Assembly (NCBI GenBank): GCA_015680685.1
Contig: MNCI01002737.1
Location: 192,078-230,916 of the forward strand
Source: Gnetum montanum
Taxonomy: Eukaryota; Streptophyta; Gnetopsida; Gnetales; Gnetaceae
Length of the DNA stretch: 38,839 nucleotides
Reading direction: 5' to 3'
The translations under genes were made by a program, and so were the position numbers. A model generated the notes under the pieces. The model made no database searches. It was not told where the DNA came from and saw only the letters and a list, made by a program, of their open reading frames with translations. This document shows, one piece after another, positions 1 through 9,927 of the stretch (its first letter is position 1; every line of letters starts with the position of its first letter).

Positions 1-879
1 ACAAAGACAACAAAACTTTTCAAACTTTAAAGCATATTTACAACTTCTTGAGAATTATTATAGTGAATCAATGAAACAATCAAACATCTTATGCATATCC
101 AAGCATATGCAACCCTGAACACAAAAACACCATTAATCAAAGATGAACCTTATGAAAATAGTTTTAAGAACAATCAAAGATGTGAAAATAGTTTTAGAAA
201 CTCTTCTAAAGATAGAGCATGTTGATATCCACCCGCCATTTGTAAGAAAGCATGAATATTATCAAAGATCTTACGATGCAAAGATAGTATTTAAAACGTT
301 AAAAATTTACCAAGATCCAGGAACATCTACCTATCGCAGATACAAAGTGTTTGGAATGAAGACATTGTACATTGAAAATCAGAGATATAGGAACTGCGTG
401 TTGGTGAATCAGAAATTAAAAGAAAGAGATAAACATATGGAAATAATTTAGAATTTCTCAGCTAATAAATTGATGCAGCATTGACTAAGAAAAGAATAGT
501 AAAAACTAAACCAAAGAACAGAAAACAAAGCACAAAGTCTCATGAATCGAAGTTGGTAGAAATCAACATACACTGATGCTGACAAAACATACCGAGAAAC
601 AGAGCCGAGATGTTTGTTCAGGCTAGAACAACAAGCAGCAACAGCGGTTGTTTCCTTCCCATGCCCATCCAGCAGAAGGACATGCAAACGCGAAACAAAG
701 TAAAAAGGTTGCATTACTGTTAACTATGCTTTGAATGTGTAGCGCATTTTTAACTTGTTTTTGCTTGGTCTTGTTTTACAAATGGCAGGCGTACTTGTTG
801 AAAGGTGTCTGTGCAATGTAGTGAAATGTAGTAGAGGAGGTATTGGTGGTGACAGAGGCTATAATTGTTTCTGCTGCTC
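1..879. other. AT-rich intergenic DNA, no gene recognised
   Basis: Short open frames occur (a plus-strand one at 143-451 and minus-strand ones at 448-714 and 750-968). They have no recognisable domain and lysine/isoleucine-rich or low-complexity composition, and they show no splice context. I see nothing functional here. Confidence 0.5.
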
Positions 880-1195
880 TCCTTGACATTGGAGGTATTC
901 TTGGTTGGAGAACTTTTTTCAGTCCCGATTGGGGTATTAATGTACTCCATTGACCCCCGTGTGTCCATGCACAGCCATGCTATGCAATGCCATGGCTTTA
1001 TATAGTTTTATAATGCCTTTTGTTTGAAACAAAAATAGTATAGTTTGCAACTTCTTTTTCATTGTCATGCCCATTTTGTTTCCGCAACAGTTATCTTTGA
1101 GGTAACCGTCACAGCCAAGCTCATTTTAACAATATGAAAATTCAGTGCTAAACTTGTTTTAAAGAAAGATCTGAAAATTCAGTGATGACTGATTG
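880..1195 (+). repeat. Dispersed TATA-bearing repeat, copy R1
   Basis: About 300 bp that aligns by eye, with many substitutions and small indels, to 1415-1760. Shared landmarks in order are a GGAGAACT/TTTTT block, GGGGTATTAATG, a CATGC/CATGG-rich stretch, the TATA-like TTTATATAGTTTTAT, a CATTTTGTTTCC block and a repeated GAAAATTCA near the end. No target-site duplication was found. It could be a solo LTR of a small (TRIM-like) element or a duplicated promoter; the sequence does not decide. Confidence 0.5.
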
Positions 1196-1414
1196 GGCCT
1201 CTACATGTTACAGATCCTTTACAACGAAGAGATCATTTATGGGTCAAGAGAGCAGCATAGGTGATCAGTACTAAAAGCCAGGCTTAATGGGGTAATCACG
1301 GATTAGGTTCCAAAGTAAGCATTAAGAAAATTTGGAGAGTTGTGTATCATTAATATTCTTGAGTCGAGATTAAGAAAACGGCAGAAATGGGAAAGAAAAA
1401 AGCTAAGGCAACCC

Positions 1415-1760
1415 TGCAGAGAGAACTCTTTTTGGGTCTTATTAGGGTATTAAAGAACCCCATTGACCAATTGTGTCGACGCTGGTCCATGGAAATGGGC
1501 GCTTTCATGTCCATGCTATGGCATGGCATGGGTTTATATAGTTTTATCATGCGTATTCCTTTAAGTGAAATGAAAAGGTGTCATGGGTTTTTTCATTTCC
1601 AAGTTCATTTCGTTTTTGCAGTTATTTGCTGGTGCGCCTATTTTGTTTCCACAGCCCAGGTATCTGCCAGAGCTTATTTCAAAATAGATCTGAAAATTCA
1701 CTGCCCAACTTATTTTAAGAAAGAGCTGAAAATTCAATGTCGATCTTTCTCCAAACAGTA
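1415..1760 (+). repeat. Dispersed TATA-bearing repeat, copy R2
   Basis: Second direct copy of the repeat at 880-1195. It contains GAGAACTCTTTTTGGGTC, the CATGG-rich block, the same TTTATATAGTTTTAT motif and two GAAAATTCA blocks. The open frame at 1387-1761 lies almost wholly inside this repeat and is most likely fortuitous. Confidence 0.5.
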
Positions 1761-2934
1761 GTTTTTGCTTTAGTTTTCGTGTGGAAAGCTTTCCTATAAT
1801 AGAGGTAGCTTTCCTACAATAATGATGGGTTATAAAGAAATCTGGAACAGCTATAAGCTATGTTTAAAGCTTGGTTCCTTAAGTTTCATAATCATAAGAA
1901 TTAAACCTGTTCCAAGATATTATTATATGTGCTAATTAACAAGATGTTTGCATTAAATGATATTTATAAATGATGTTCCACCCCACGCACAATATTATCT
2001 CTAACAATTCATTTATAAAAATCATCTTGGTTTCTAAAGAGTAAATGCCCAATAGTACAAGTATCAAAGCATATGCAACAGAGAGTAACCCAAGTAAATA
2101 CAAATAACTAAATAGCTGAATGCACAGTGCACACAAAATAACAAAGGTTAGTTCTACATGATGACCTAGATAAGCATTTGGCACCTTCATACGAAGTATT
2201 TGAGTCGATTCTAACATAGGGAAAAAATGTGGAAATTGTCCATCTTATTTAAGTTTCTAAATAAAATTTCTGCAAAGGACTTTGGCTCTCTCATGCACCA
2301 AAACATGCATTTCTTAAGTATATAGAGCTTTGACACATGCCGGTTATGCATAGACCTTTAATCTTACTTTAAAAGAGAGACAAGCAAAAGCCCGAAACCA
2401 ATATGCAATATAATGTGATAATCAGATTTCTAATAGCTAATAGTTGCTACTCTGTTCCAAAAAATCAACTACATCAAACCAAGAATCTAAGCCAAGAATC
2501 TAAGCCTATTAACTGTCATCCTTTAACTAATTTGTAGACCTACTAGAAATACATCTTTTAATAAATACCCACTCACTGAAGTAGGCATGAAGCAAGCTTC
2601 CACTTATATAAGCAGCTTTTCTTTCAACCTCCAGCAGAATCCCTTGAACCTTATTGGAAAGCTTATATCCGCCAATACTTTTTTGACTTCAAAATCTTTG
2701 TCAAGCTTGCTTACCGCAAATATGAGGTCATCTTCAAAAACAGCCTTGCACAAAACTGACTACGATGGAAATCTGAAAGCCAATGACTGCAGAAACAAAA
2801 TGACACACCGGTTAAATGCCCAAGTGCAAAAAGAAATGAGCGTAGAAAAGGAAAAAACCTACAAACCATAAGTTTTTTTTTTCTTTAAAGTTTAAACACC
2901 CAAATGAGCACGGTGAAATAGGAATGATAAAACT

Positions 2935-3045
2935 ATATTACGCCATGCCATGGACCAGTGTCCGGTCTGATAGACGTGGATATGGGATGCATTAATACCG
3001 CAATAAGACCCAAAAAGAGTTCTCCGAGTGGACAGTAACCAAGCA
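2935..3045 (-). repeat. Dispersed repeat, partial inverted copy R3
   Basis: On the minus strand this segment reads through GGAGAACTCTTTTTGGGTC, a GGTATTAATG block and GGTCCATGGCATGG. It matches the start of R1 and R2 but stops before or at the TATA-like part. It shows that the family is dispersed rather than a simple local tandem. Confidence 0.4.
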
Positions 3046-4680
3046 CCGATGGAATTTGAACCAAGCAACAAGGAAGCATAAGCTGAAGTGGGATTGCAAA
3101 AGCCGAAGAAGCTTTATAATTTTCAACCTTAAAGATGCCTTTCAATAATAATAGGTTTGAAAACGGAGCCACGAAAAAGATTTTAAAAAGGACAAGGATA
3201 AGAATGTGCAAGCACGGTAAAAAAATTCAATGAAAATAAAAGACGACATTACAAAACAAGACAATCAAAGTAAAGCGTGAGCATCATCAGTTGACTATCT
3301 ATGTTCCTCCGTTGTGTCATTTATTCATTACTGCCTTGTGCTCGTGCATGGGTTCCTCAGTTCCCTTTTTTTGGTTGGTATACAAAATTTGTTGCAGTCA
3401 ACTTTTACTTGGAACCTTGATATTTAGTTGTCCTTGCAATCTTCATAGATTTCTCAGTATACGTAACATTTCATTTCATATTATGTGTAAAGAATGCAGC
3501 AGGAAAAATTTACAAGAAAATGAAAAGAATGCTTTATTAATATAGAAAAAGTGTATTTGGGTTATGCTTTAAGGATTCCTTGTGATTATTTTCCTTTAGC
3601 ATCTATCCCCTACCACCATGGTTAGGCCTGATCCTGGCCATGGCTAATCACCTTCCTATCTTGCTTCACCTTGTACTCATCCCTCAAGTCAAATCCCCAA
3701 AGGTCACCTCAAGAAACATGCTCATTATTATAATGCACCTTTTCAGATCTTGTTACAATTTGCCCCTTTGGAACTTATTACAATAATTACATCATTTGTT
3801 ACACAGCAGCCTCATATTTTTTATGAAACAACACCATTTGGAAATTTGGAAATGAGGACATGACAATCTTACACAAAAGTATACATCGGTAATTAAAAAA
3901 TTATATATGGTTTATTTTTGTTGCATCCAATGGTGTTTAGCCACTTTATTTAATATATTTTTATTTTCCATGACATAAATATGCTCTTAAATATTTTTCA
4001 GTCTATAGACATAATAAAATCTTCAGCTTTAGTTTCATAATATAAATCCCACTTTCGTATAAAAGAGAAAATGTTGCTTTATAGCCTGATGGCTACCAAA
4101 ATCTTTGTTCTTTATATGTTGTATATTTCCTATATAGGAAGAAATAATTGTTAGAGCTAGGATCCTTTGGATTAAAAACAAGAAAAAGAGTTAGGAAAGG
4201 ATTGCTAAGAGACTTGTGTAACCAAACCTAGATCATAGGTTTAATTGTACCAAGTAATGATGAGTTCAGATAAAAATTTGTAAAAAGCAATTTTGGATTT
4301 CTTGTGCATACGATTAAATACATTTAGTTTAGTTACTTGTTGGGAACTTCAAAAGAAAAGTAGACTTTAAAAATAATGAAAATTGAGTAAAATTTAGCAA
4401 AGGTACAAACTTCTCAAAATGAGAGAATAGAAAACTCATAAGAATAAAGAAAACTTGANCGCGTTAACAAAAACATTTTTATATCTCCAAAGATAGAACA
4501 AAATCATCATCAGTCTTATCCCATTGGTAAGAAAACAAAGTTTCTTTAACAATTTGCCACTATTATGGGCTCAGACATATATATAACAAATTTGCTTTAA
4601 CCCTTTCTGCTCATTTCTTTTAAGGTCTTTCCCTGTGATACTGTTTCCTGTAACTGTGATGTAATAATCATTTTAAAGAG
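3046..4680. other. Intergenic DNA downstream of the TNL 3' end
   Basis: AT-rich DNA with no domain-bearing frame. A single N at 4459 marks a join or uncertain base. This is the 3' flank of the minus-strand TNL gene and probably includes its 3' UTR near 4680. Nothing else is recognised. Confidence 0.5.
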
Positions 4681-4686
4681 TTTATT
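4681..4686 (-). terminator. AATAAA polyadenylation signal overlapping the TNL stop codon region
   Basis: On the minus strand the reading ends with a TGA stop whose last base runs into ATAAA, forming AATAAA immediately after the last codons. An AATAAA this close to the stop would be unusually tight for a plant 3' UTR, so a different downstream near-upstream element may be the one used. Confidence 0.3.
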
Positions 4687-5833
4687 CAATCCGAATTTCG
4701 ATGTGGATGCCTTCCTTTTTCAGTTTCTTTAGCATGAAGAGGCTCAACCTATGCACGGTTGCTGATCTGGAATGAAAGTCTCTGCCTTGCAGCAGAGTGT
4801 TTAGGGGAGAAGGAATTTCTTCTTCAGTTTTTGGACTAATTTGTTGCAGTTTTCTTGAATGTACCACCTTACCTTTCACTAATATGGAGATTGACATTTC
4901 ATAGAGATTAGCCACTGCTGCTTCCAGATCAGGGTCTACCCCAGGATATGCCAGGAAGCTATATTTACTATTGTTTGGCTGCTGCAGGAGCAATGAATGG
5001 TCATCCATGAAAATGCACCTTCTTATCTTCCATGTCAAACCTGTCTCTTCCTCCTGTTTAAAACATCCCAAAACCAACTTTAATTCAGGTATTATCGTTG
5101 AAAGGTTCAGATAACTATTATTCATCAGCTGCTAAAAGAATTAAACAAAACAGGATAAATATACCATAATACAGGTGTTGCAATGACGAGAGATCTTGGT
5201 TATTTGGCAAACTGCAATGTCGAGCGCTGAAAAATCATGAATCCGAAGCTGAGAAGGCAGTTCAGTCCATGCCTGAGACATCAAGCGCTGCTTTATGAGT
5301 TCTGAACGAAAGATTTTGAATATCTCAGAGACCAATAATTCACTTTGCCTTTTCCCTCCATTCAGAAAAATGATACATCCTTCCTTTCCACTTGCTTCGT
5401 AGCTGGGATAAAAACCATTATCATTGTCAAGTTCGTCCTTTACCACGTTACCGTACCGGTCAAAATCGCCCCTTCTAATGTCTTCGTGGAAGGTGAACCC
5501 GGTGACCCATCCTGCACCAACGTGGATTTCTTCCCCGAAATCGAAACGCCTATAAATGTCTTTGTAAGAATAGTGGGGAAAATGAAAATTGGTTGCACGC
5601 GGATAAAAGTGGGTTGTAGGCAGAGGAATATGACCAGGGAAGTCATCAGTGTAAACGCTTGAAACAAAACACCCCACTATCCCATATACGGTAAATGGGA
5701 GAGAAGGGACATGTGTATGCTCTGCAAATTCATGAATGAAGAATGAAGGCTTATCTGGGCTGCTATCGAGCACATATCTGAGCCTTTCTTTCACTGTAGC
5801 AAAAAAGAGCGGGCTCGTTTTCGCATTTAACAT
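4682..5833 (-). pseudogene. TNL C-terminal exon (exon 6), post-LRR domain, two in-frame stops
   Basis: Last coding exon of the TNL locus. It starts at 5833 after a good acceptor (TGAATGCAG) that closes a 125-nt intron from the LRR exon, in phase 0. One reading frame runs the whole length, 383 codons to the TGA at the left end, but is broken by TAA (5143-5141) and TAG (5134-5132). Both stops lie in a 33-nt GT...AG block (5164-5132) of codon-multiple length. The product has no LRR repeats: it is rich in aromatic and charged residues, with a His/Pro/Tyr-rich middle around 5650-5500 and a basic end (IHIEIRIE). In TNLs the region after the LRR often forms a jelly-roll domain that contacts ligand; I cannot recognise that fold here, so the function is unknown. 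It may be a pseudogene part, or the block may be a very short intron. Confidence 0.6.
5132..5164 (-). other. 33-nt GT...AG block containing both in-frame stops
   Basis: On the minus strand the block begins GTATATTTATCC after ATG and ends with a T-rich tract and TTTTAG before CAG. It is exactly 11 codons long and in phase 0, so its removal would restore the frame. It is shorter than plant introns normally spliced (about 60 nt or more), so it is either a shrunken intron or two nonsense mutations in a decaying exon. Confidence 0.4.
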
Positions 5834-5958
5834 CTGCATTCAACATAATTGACCCCGACAGGTCTCTATTATAATCCACTCTTCATTCATAAATGGATAA
5901 CTCACGTTCGTACATGTACCAGACGTGCGAATTAAATTAACAATCGAATTGCACTTAC

Positions 5959-7767
5959 CTCATCACCCTCCCCTGTATGAACAAGGTTGTGGTTGTCCCA
6001 AAGCCGGCACAATCTTAAATTAGGAGGCAGGCGTTCCACAAGGTCTTCAGAAAACCGTAACTGGTAACACCCATCGATTATGAGGGAAGACAAAGAGTTG
6101 AAAGAGGCAAAGCCGCCGACTGGCAATGGCATGTGTCTTAGGCTAATACACCCTACGATTTCAAGGCATCTAAGTTTGCAGATATTCGAAAGCCCAACAA
6201 TGCTCTTGAGATTCATACATCCTGCAATTTTAAGAATTGTAAGTTTCCCGAGGTCTGAAAGTCCAACAATGCTCTTGAGGTTGACACATTCGCGTACGGC
6301 AAGACTTTTTAGATTAAACAATCCTTGTATGTGGATTGCTTCCACCATCCAGCAATGTTCTACCCTCAGCAATTCAAGGCAAGAAAGATTCCGGAGCGAA
6401 GACGGTAATCCTTTCAAAGCAAGGCAACCGATAACTTTTAAGTACTTCAGATTTGGTAAGTTGCCAATGGTGTCTGGCAGCTCTTCTAAATTGCAACACC
6501 ATTCAAGAAGGAGATCTTTTAAACATGGAAGACTGCCGAGACTGTCGTGAAGCTTTTGGAGACTGTAACAATGAGAGAGTTTCAGGCTTGTCATATACCA
6601 ATTATTGCCTACCAATTGGGGCAGCTCTCGTAAATTCCAGAAGCCTTGGAGACTCAGGCCTGTGACTTTATACGGAAAGGTCATATCACCGGCAGATTCA
6701 ATGAAATGAATGCCTATGAACTCAAGACTTGCTTGAGATGCACGTGTATTATTATTACTATCCAGGCATCTCTTTATCTTCATTTGGATGTCTTGGGCAA
6801 CCTCACGCAGCAGCCATCTAAGATTGCGTCGCTGCGGAACTTGAGAATGCCATATTGAATAATTTTTCCAAAAATCAAAGTTTGACTGTTCCGTGTTACC
6901 GATTTTCGCAAACCAGGAATCATCCAAATATGTTGACAGATACCATTGCCCCTGGCCCACGGGCTGTAGCTCTTGGAACTGCTCTGGTGAGAATCTTATT
7001 TTGCGACACTCTAACACAGTTACGTGACATAAGCTTTTCAAGCATTGCAATGATTGTGGTAGCCTTTCCAAACCATTGCAATGGATGATATTCAGGTCTT
7101 GGAGTTGTAACAGTTTCCCAAACGATTCTGGCAATAACACCATTGCGTCACACTTCTTCATACTCAATCGAGTTAAACTTTTTAAATTTCCAAAAGATTC
7201 TGGCAACTGTTTCAAACCATTGCAATGGTCAATGCACAGGTTTTCTAGTTGCAACAGTTTTCCAATCGATTCTGATAATGACACCATTGCATCACAGTAC
7301 TTGATCCTCAAGAAACTTAAACTTCTTAAATTTCCAAAAGACTCTGGCAACTGTTTCAAACCATTGCAATCGTTAATGTACAGGTTTTTTAGTTGGGACA
7401 GTTTCCCAAACGATTCTGGCAATGACACCATTGCATCAAAGTCCTTCATCCTCAGCATACTTAAACTTCTTAAATTTCCAAAAGACTCTGGCAACTGTTT
7501 CAATGCTCTACAGCCCTTCATCCTCAAGGAACTTAGACTGCTTAAATTTCCAAAAGACTCTGGCAACCATTCCAAAGCATAGCATCCCTGCAATCGGAAA
7601 TCTTTCAATCCTCGTAGCTGGCCAAAACTTTCTGGAATGAATTTTAAAGATTTGCATTCCTCCAGATTAATGGAAGATAAATGCCTAAGCCTTCCGATCG
7701 ATTCTGGAAGCCTTTCCAGTTTTATGCAATGCAGAGAAGTAAGTTCTCTCAGTTTTGATGGAGTCTC
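5959..7767 (-). CDS. TNL leucine-rich-repeat exon (exon 5)
   Basis: One uninterrupted 603-codon exon bounded by acceptor TTTAACAG|GAG at the right and donor GAG|GTAAGTGC at the left, both phase 0. It encodes a TNL-type LRR region: about 20 repeats of 23-24 residues built on LPESFGNL..L..L....C. Residues about 90-233 of the exon form three 48-residue double repeats (7500-7069). A stretch with no LRR pattern follows (6993-6673), then a second LRR block in which LKSIVGLS occurs twice, 24 residues apart. In the receptor this region would sense the pathogen signal and hold the NB-ARC in its off state. The nearest upstream exons to the right (8985-8333) are broken, so the exon may be served by the intact exon 4 at 18893-18742 across an 11-kb intron, or it may be orphaned. 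Confidence 0.85.
7069..7500 (-). repeat. Three tandem 144-bp LRR units
   Basis: Three consecutive units of exactly 48 codons, each starting KQLPESFGNL and ending ..CNGL, so each unit carries two LRRs. The DNA copies are clearly similar (shared TTTCCAAAAGA and ACTCTGGCAACTG blocks on the plus strand), pointing to recent internal duplication or gene conversion within the LRR exon. Confidence 0.8.
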
Positions 7768-8332
7768 CTGTTAAATGCAGGACGTTAGATTTTTATCCAA
7801 TGGGATACCAATCATACCACATTACTGTTTCTTTTGTTAGAAACAAATAAGGAAAGATTTTCATTTTGAAAAACATAGGTAAAATTAATACATGGTTGCT
7901 AACGTCAAACAAAAAGGATCTTCTCTTTTAAGTTATTCTAAAACTGCCTCTGACGGATTACTCGTGTAAATAGATACTATACAAGTTATTTTGTTTCGCA
8001 GTCGAGGCCAGTTATTAAAACAGATAGTGAACTAAAATAATTAAAATTATGTAAATTATGCAATGTTATTAAAGCCAGCCTGCAACTACAGTCCATAATT
8101 AATCATGGCCTCATGCTGTTTTATTTATGTTTATAGTTATTAACTTGTATTTATAATTTTTACAGAGACTTGAAACTTTAGAAGTTGATAGCATTTTTTA
8201 AAACTTTGGCAACAGACTCTCAACAAATCAATTTTAAACCTTCGTAACATTGCATTTGCATTTAAAATCTGGAACAAAACACTCAATTTTAAACATACTG
8301 GAAGGCTCTCACATGTTTTAAACATAGTGACC
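7768..8332. other. Intron DNA upstream of the LRR exon
   Basis: AT-rich DNA between the LRR acceptor and the last decayed duplicate exon. A short minus-strand frame (8140-8325) has no recognised similarity. Nothing functional is seen apart from the acceptor tract at 7768-7790. Confidence 0.4.
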
Positions 8333-8406
8333 TAAGGGATCTCCTAATATGGAAAATCAATGCATTTCAACCATAACAAATCTCTTTGATGCTTTGAAAA
8401 GATCAC
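8333..8406 (-). pseudogene. TNL exon 4 duplicate, decayed
   Basis: Aligns by eye to the start of exon 4 (18893 leftwards). It begins after AACCAAG, keeps GTGAT, then SKR-type codons, and keeps the DNA for the FPY..EIP segment. One extra base shifts the frame, and the CAG of the intact copy is TAG here. Similarity stops after GGAGATCCC, so the second half of the exon is missing. It cannot encode the normal segment. Confidence 0.7.
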
Positions 8407-8535
8407 CTTGGTTAACATATGGAACAAAAATAAAACCTAACATAATTACCAGCTCTGAATCAAAATCTGAGATATAGAAAAATATAACAAATTCAAAAAC
8501 AGATTTTCTTGGTAATTAATTAAATAATCTAATAC

Positions 8536-8690
8536 CTTTAATACAATGACCATGTAGAATAAAAATTTCCAAAGATGATAATTTGTTCAACACATCACTA
8601 GACCATGGACACTGATCTTCATCCAATACAGCCCAGCTTTTTGAAACTAAGCTTAGTGCTTTTACGTTAGGAAATTTGATAACAAGACTA
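8536..8690 (-). pseudogene. TNL exon 3 duplicate
   Basis: Matches exon 3 at 19151-19010. The frame is still open and gives residues such as VLDEDQCPWSSDVL and LHGHCIKG, followed by an intact donor (G|GTATTAG). The 5' edge is disturbed: a short piece of the exon start (AAAGCACTAAG) is present twice and the acceptor CAG has become AAG. It belongs to a segmental duplication of exon 2 (end) through exon 4. Confidence 0.7.
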
Positions 8691-8843
8691 AACTTAGTGC
8701 TTTCACCTTAAGAAACTAGATAGCATTGTTTTCAAGTCACTTCCTTTTTGAGTAAAAAAGCAAGGAAAAATTTATATTTTTACTTGAAAAAGCAAGGCCA
8801 AATATCATCATTATACTTGATAAAGGCAAATCACCACTCATAC

Positions 8844-8985
8844 CAATTCATAGGATAACATATATATTGCATTGGAAGGATACCATATGCAACTACAATG
8901 GCCCAGGCATACATTTTTATCTTTAACTATGCTCCTTCCCAAGTCCATCATCACATCATGCATTCATAAAACACCATGATAGAGC
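8844..8985 (-). pseudogene. TNL exon 2 duplicate, 3' end with MHD motif
   Basis: The last part of the NB-ARC exon, 40 codons from the MHD motif (codons 8963-8955) to a donor GTATGAGT, the same length as in the main copy (19452-19333). Several substitutions replace the CPGRRSHVW-type stretch. Similarity to the main copy breaks near 8985, so P-loop, kinase-2 and GLPL are absent. This marks one edge of the duplicated segment. Confidence 0.7.
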
Positions 8986-9403
8986 CTTGGTTAGAGTATG
9001 CTTGTGATTGAGCTCCATGATTATTGATTATGTTTTTGTCATGGACTTTTGCATGATGACTTGATATGCTTGTGATGATAACATGACAAGTGTTGGCATT
9101 TGATCTTGGTGATGTAGATGATAGTTTAGTTGTGGCCATGCCATGCCATGCGATGCAATGTAATATACTTGTTTGACATAAGATATACTGACCCTCTTGC
9201 AGGTTACTTAGTATACCCTACATCTCTTCTCTAACACACCACTAGACTTCCCATCTGTAGGGGCACATGTAAAGGTTCTCACTAAGTCTTGTACTAATCC
9301 CTGTGTTATGTAGGCGATGAAGCTGAGAGCTTAGAAGGCCAACAGACCTAAGGTAGGTGTTGGAGACTTTGGGTCCATGTTCTTATCCTTTTTATTACAT
9401 GTA
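8986..9403. other. Unassigned DNA between TNL relic and copia element
   Basis: No domain-bearing frame. It includes a small CCATG/CATGC-rich patch at about 9138-9160. The right end carries the TTTAT target site of the copia insertion. Confidence 0.4.
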
Positions 9404-9408
9404 TTTAT
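9404..9408. repeat. Target-site duplication TTTAT, left
   Basis: TTTAT directly before the TG of the 5' LTR, repeated directly after the CA of the 3' LTR at 14365-14369. A 5-bp duplication is the size expected for copia integrase. Confidence 0.85.
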
Positions 9409-9808
9409 TGTTAAATGTGTTTAATTGTTAAACATGCTTTTTTTTGTTTGTCCGAGTCTTTAAGAACTATCCTTAACGATTCAATTGCTATTTTCGTTCT
9501 TCAAAAGTTGAAGGGTCGACCGTTACAGAAGTTGAAGAGTTTGTTGTTACAGAAGGGTTGATCACTACAAAAGTTGAAGGGTCGGCCGTTACAGACATTG
9601 CAAGGTCAACCATTATAGAAGTTAAAGGGTCAACTGTTATAGAAGTTGCTTCATATTAGGATTTAGTTGTTATTTTCTGTTGAAGTATTTGCCTATTTAA
9701 AGGCCATTATCAATTAAATGAAATGAGAAATTCAGTTGCCTCTATTTGCCCCTATTTTGTTGTTTTTTTTTATCTAGGGCTAGCAGTGCACAACCTCAGA
9801 GGCTGACA
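9409..9808 (+). repeat. Copia 5' LTR
   Basis: 400 bp, TGTTAAATG...GCTGACA, so it has TG...CA ends. It contains a run of degenerate 22-24 bp units (AGTTGAAGGGTCGACCGTTA type, 9503-9645) and a TATA-like CTATTTAAAGG near 9690. It pairs with the 3' LTR at 13949-14364. Confidence 0.9.
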
Positions 9809-9809
9809 G

Positions 9810-9821
9810 TGATATCAAAGC
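9810..9821 (+). other. Copia primer-binding site, initiator Met tRNA type
   Basis: TGATATCAAAGC starts two bases after the LTR. It differs from the common plant copia PBS TGGTATCAGAGC at two positions, both G to A. The tRNA 3' end would prime minus-strand cDNA here. Confidence 0.75.
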
Positions 9822-9927
9822 TCAATTCAAGAGGCTAGAGAGAAAGCCCAGTTCAAGAGGCTAGAGAGAAAAACACAGTAGTGCACCCGGTTTAGAAAGC
9901 TCAAGAGAAGAGCATAGTAGTGCATAA

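Noticed and set aside
1387-1761. 124-codon plus-strand frame starting MGKKKAKATL
   Set aside because: It lies within a dispersed repeat whose other copy is not open, and it has no recognisable domain.
2590-2830. Minus-strand frame with FEDDLIFAVSKLDKD, faintly like the start of RNA polymerase subunit RPB8
   Set aside because: The resemblance covers about 25 residues only, with an insertion, and no further exon of that gene was found. Too weak to call.
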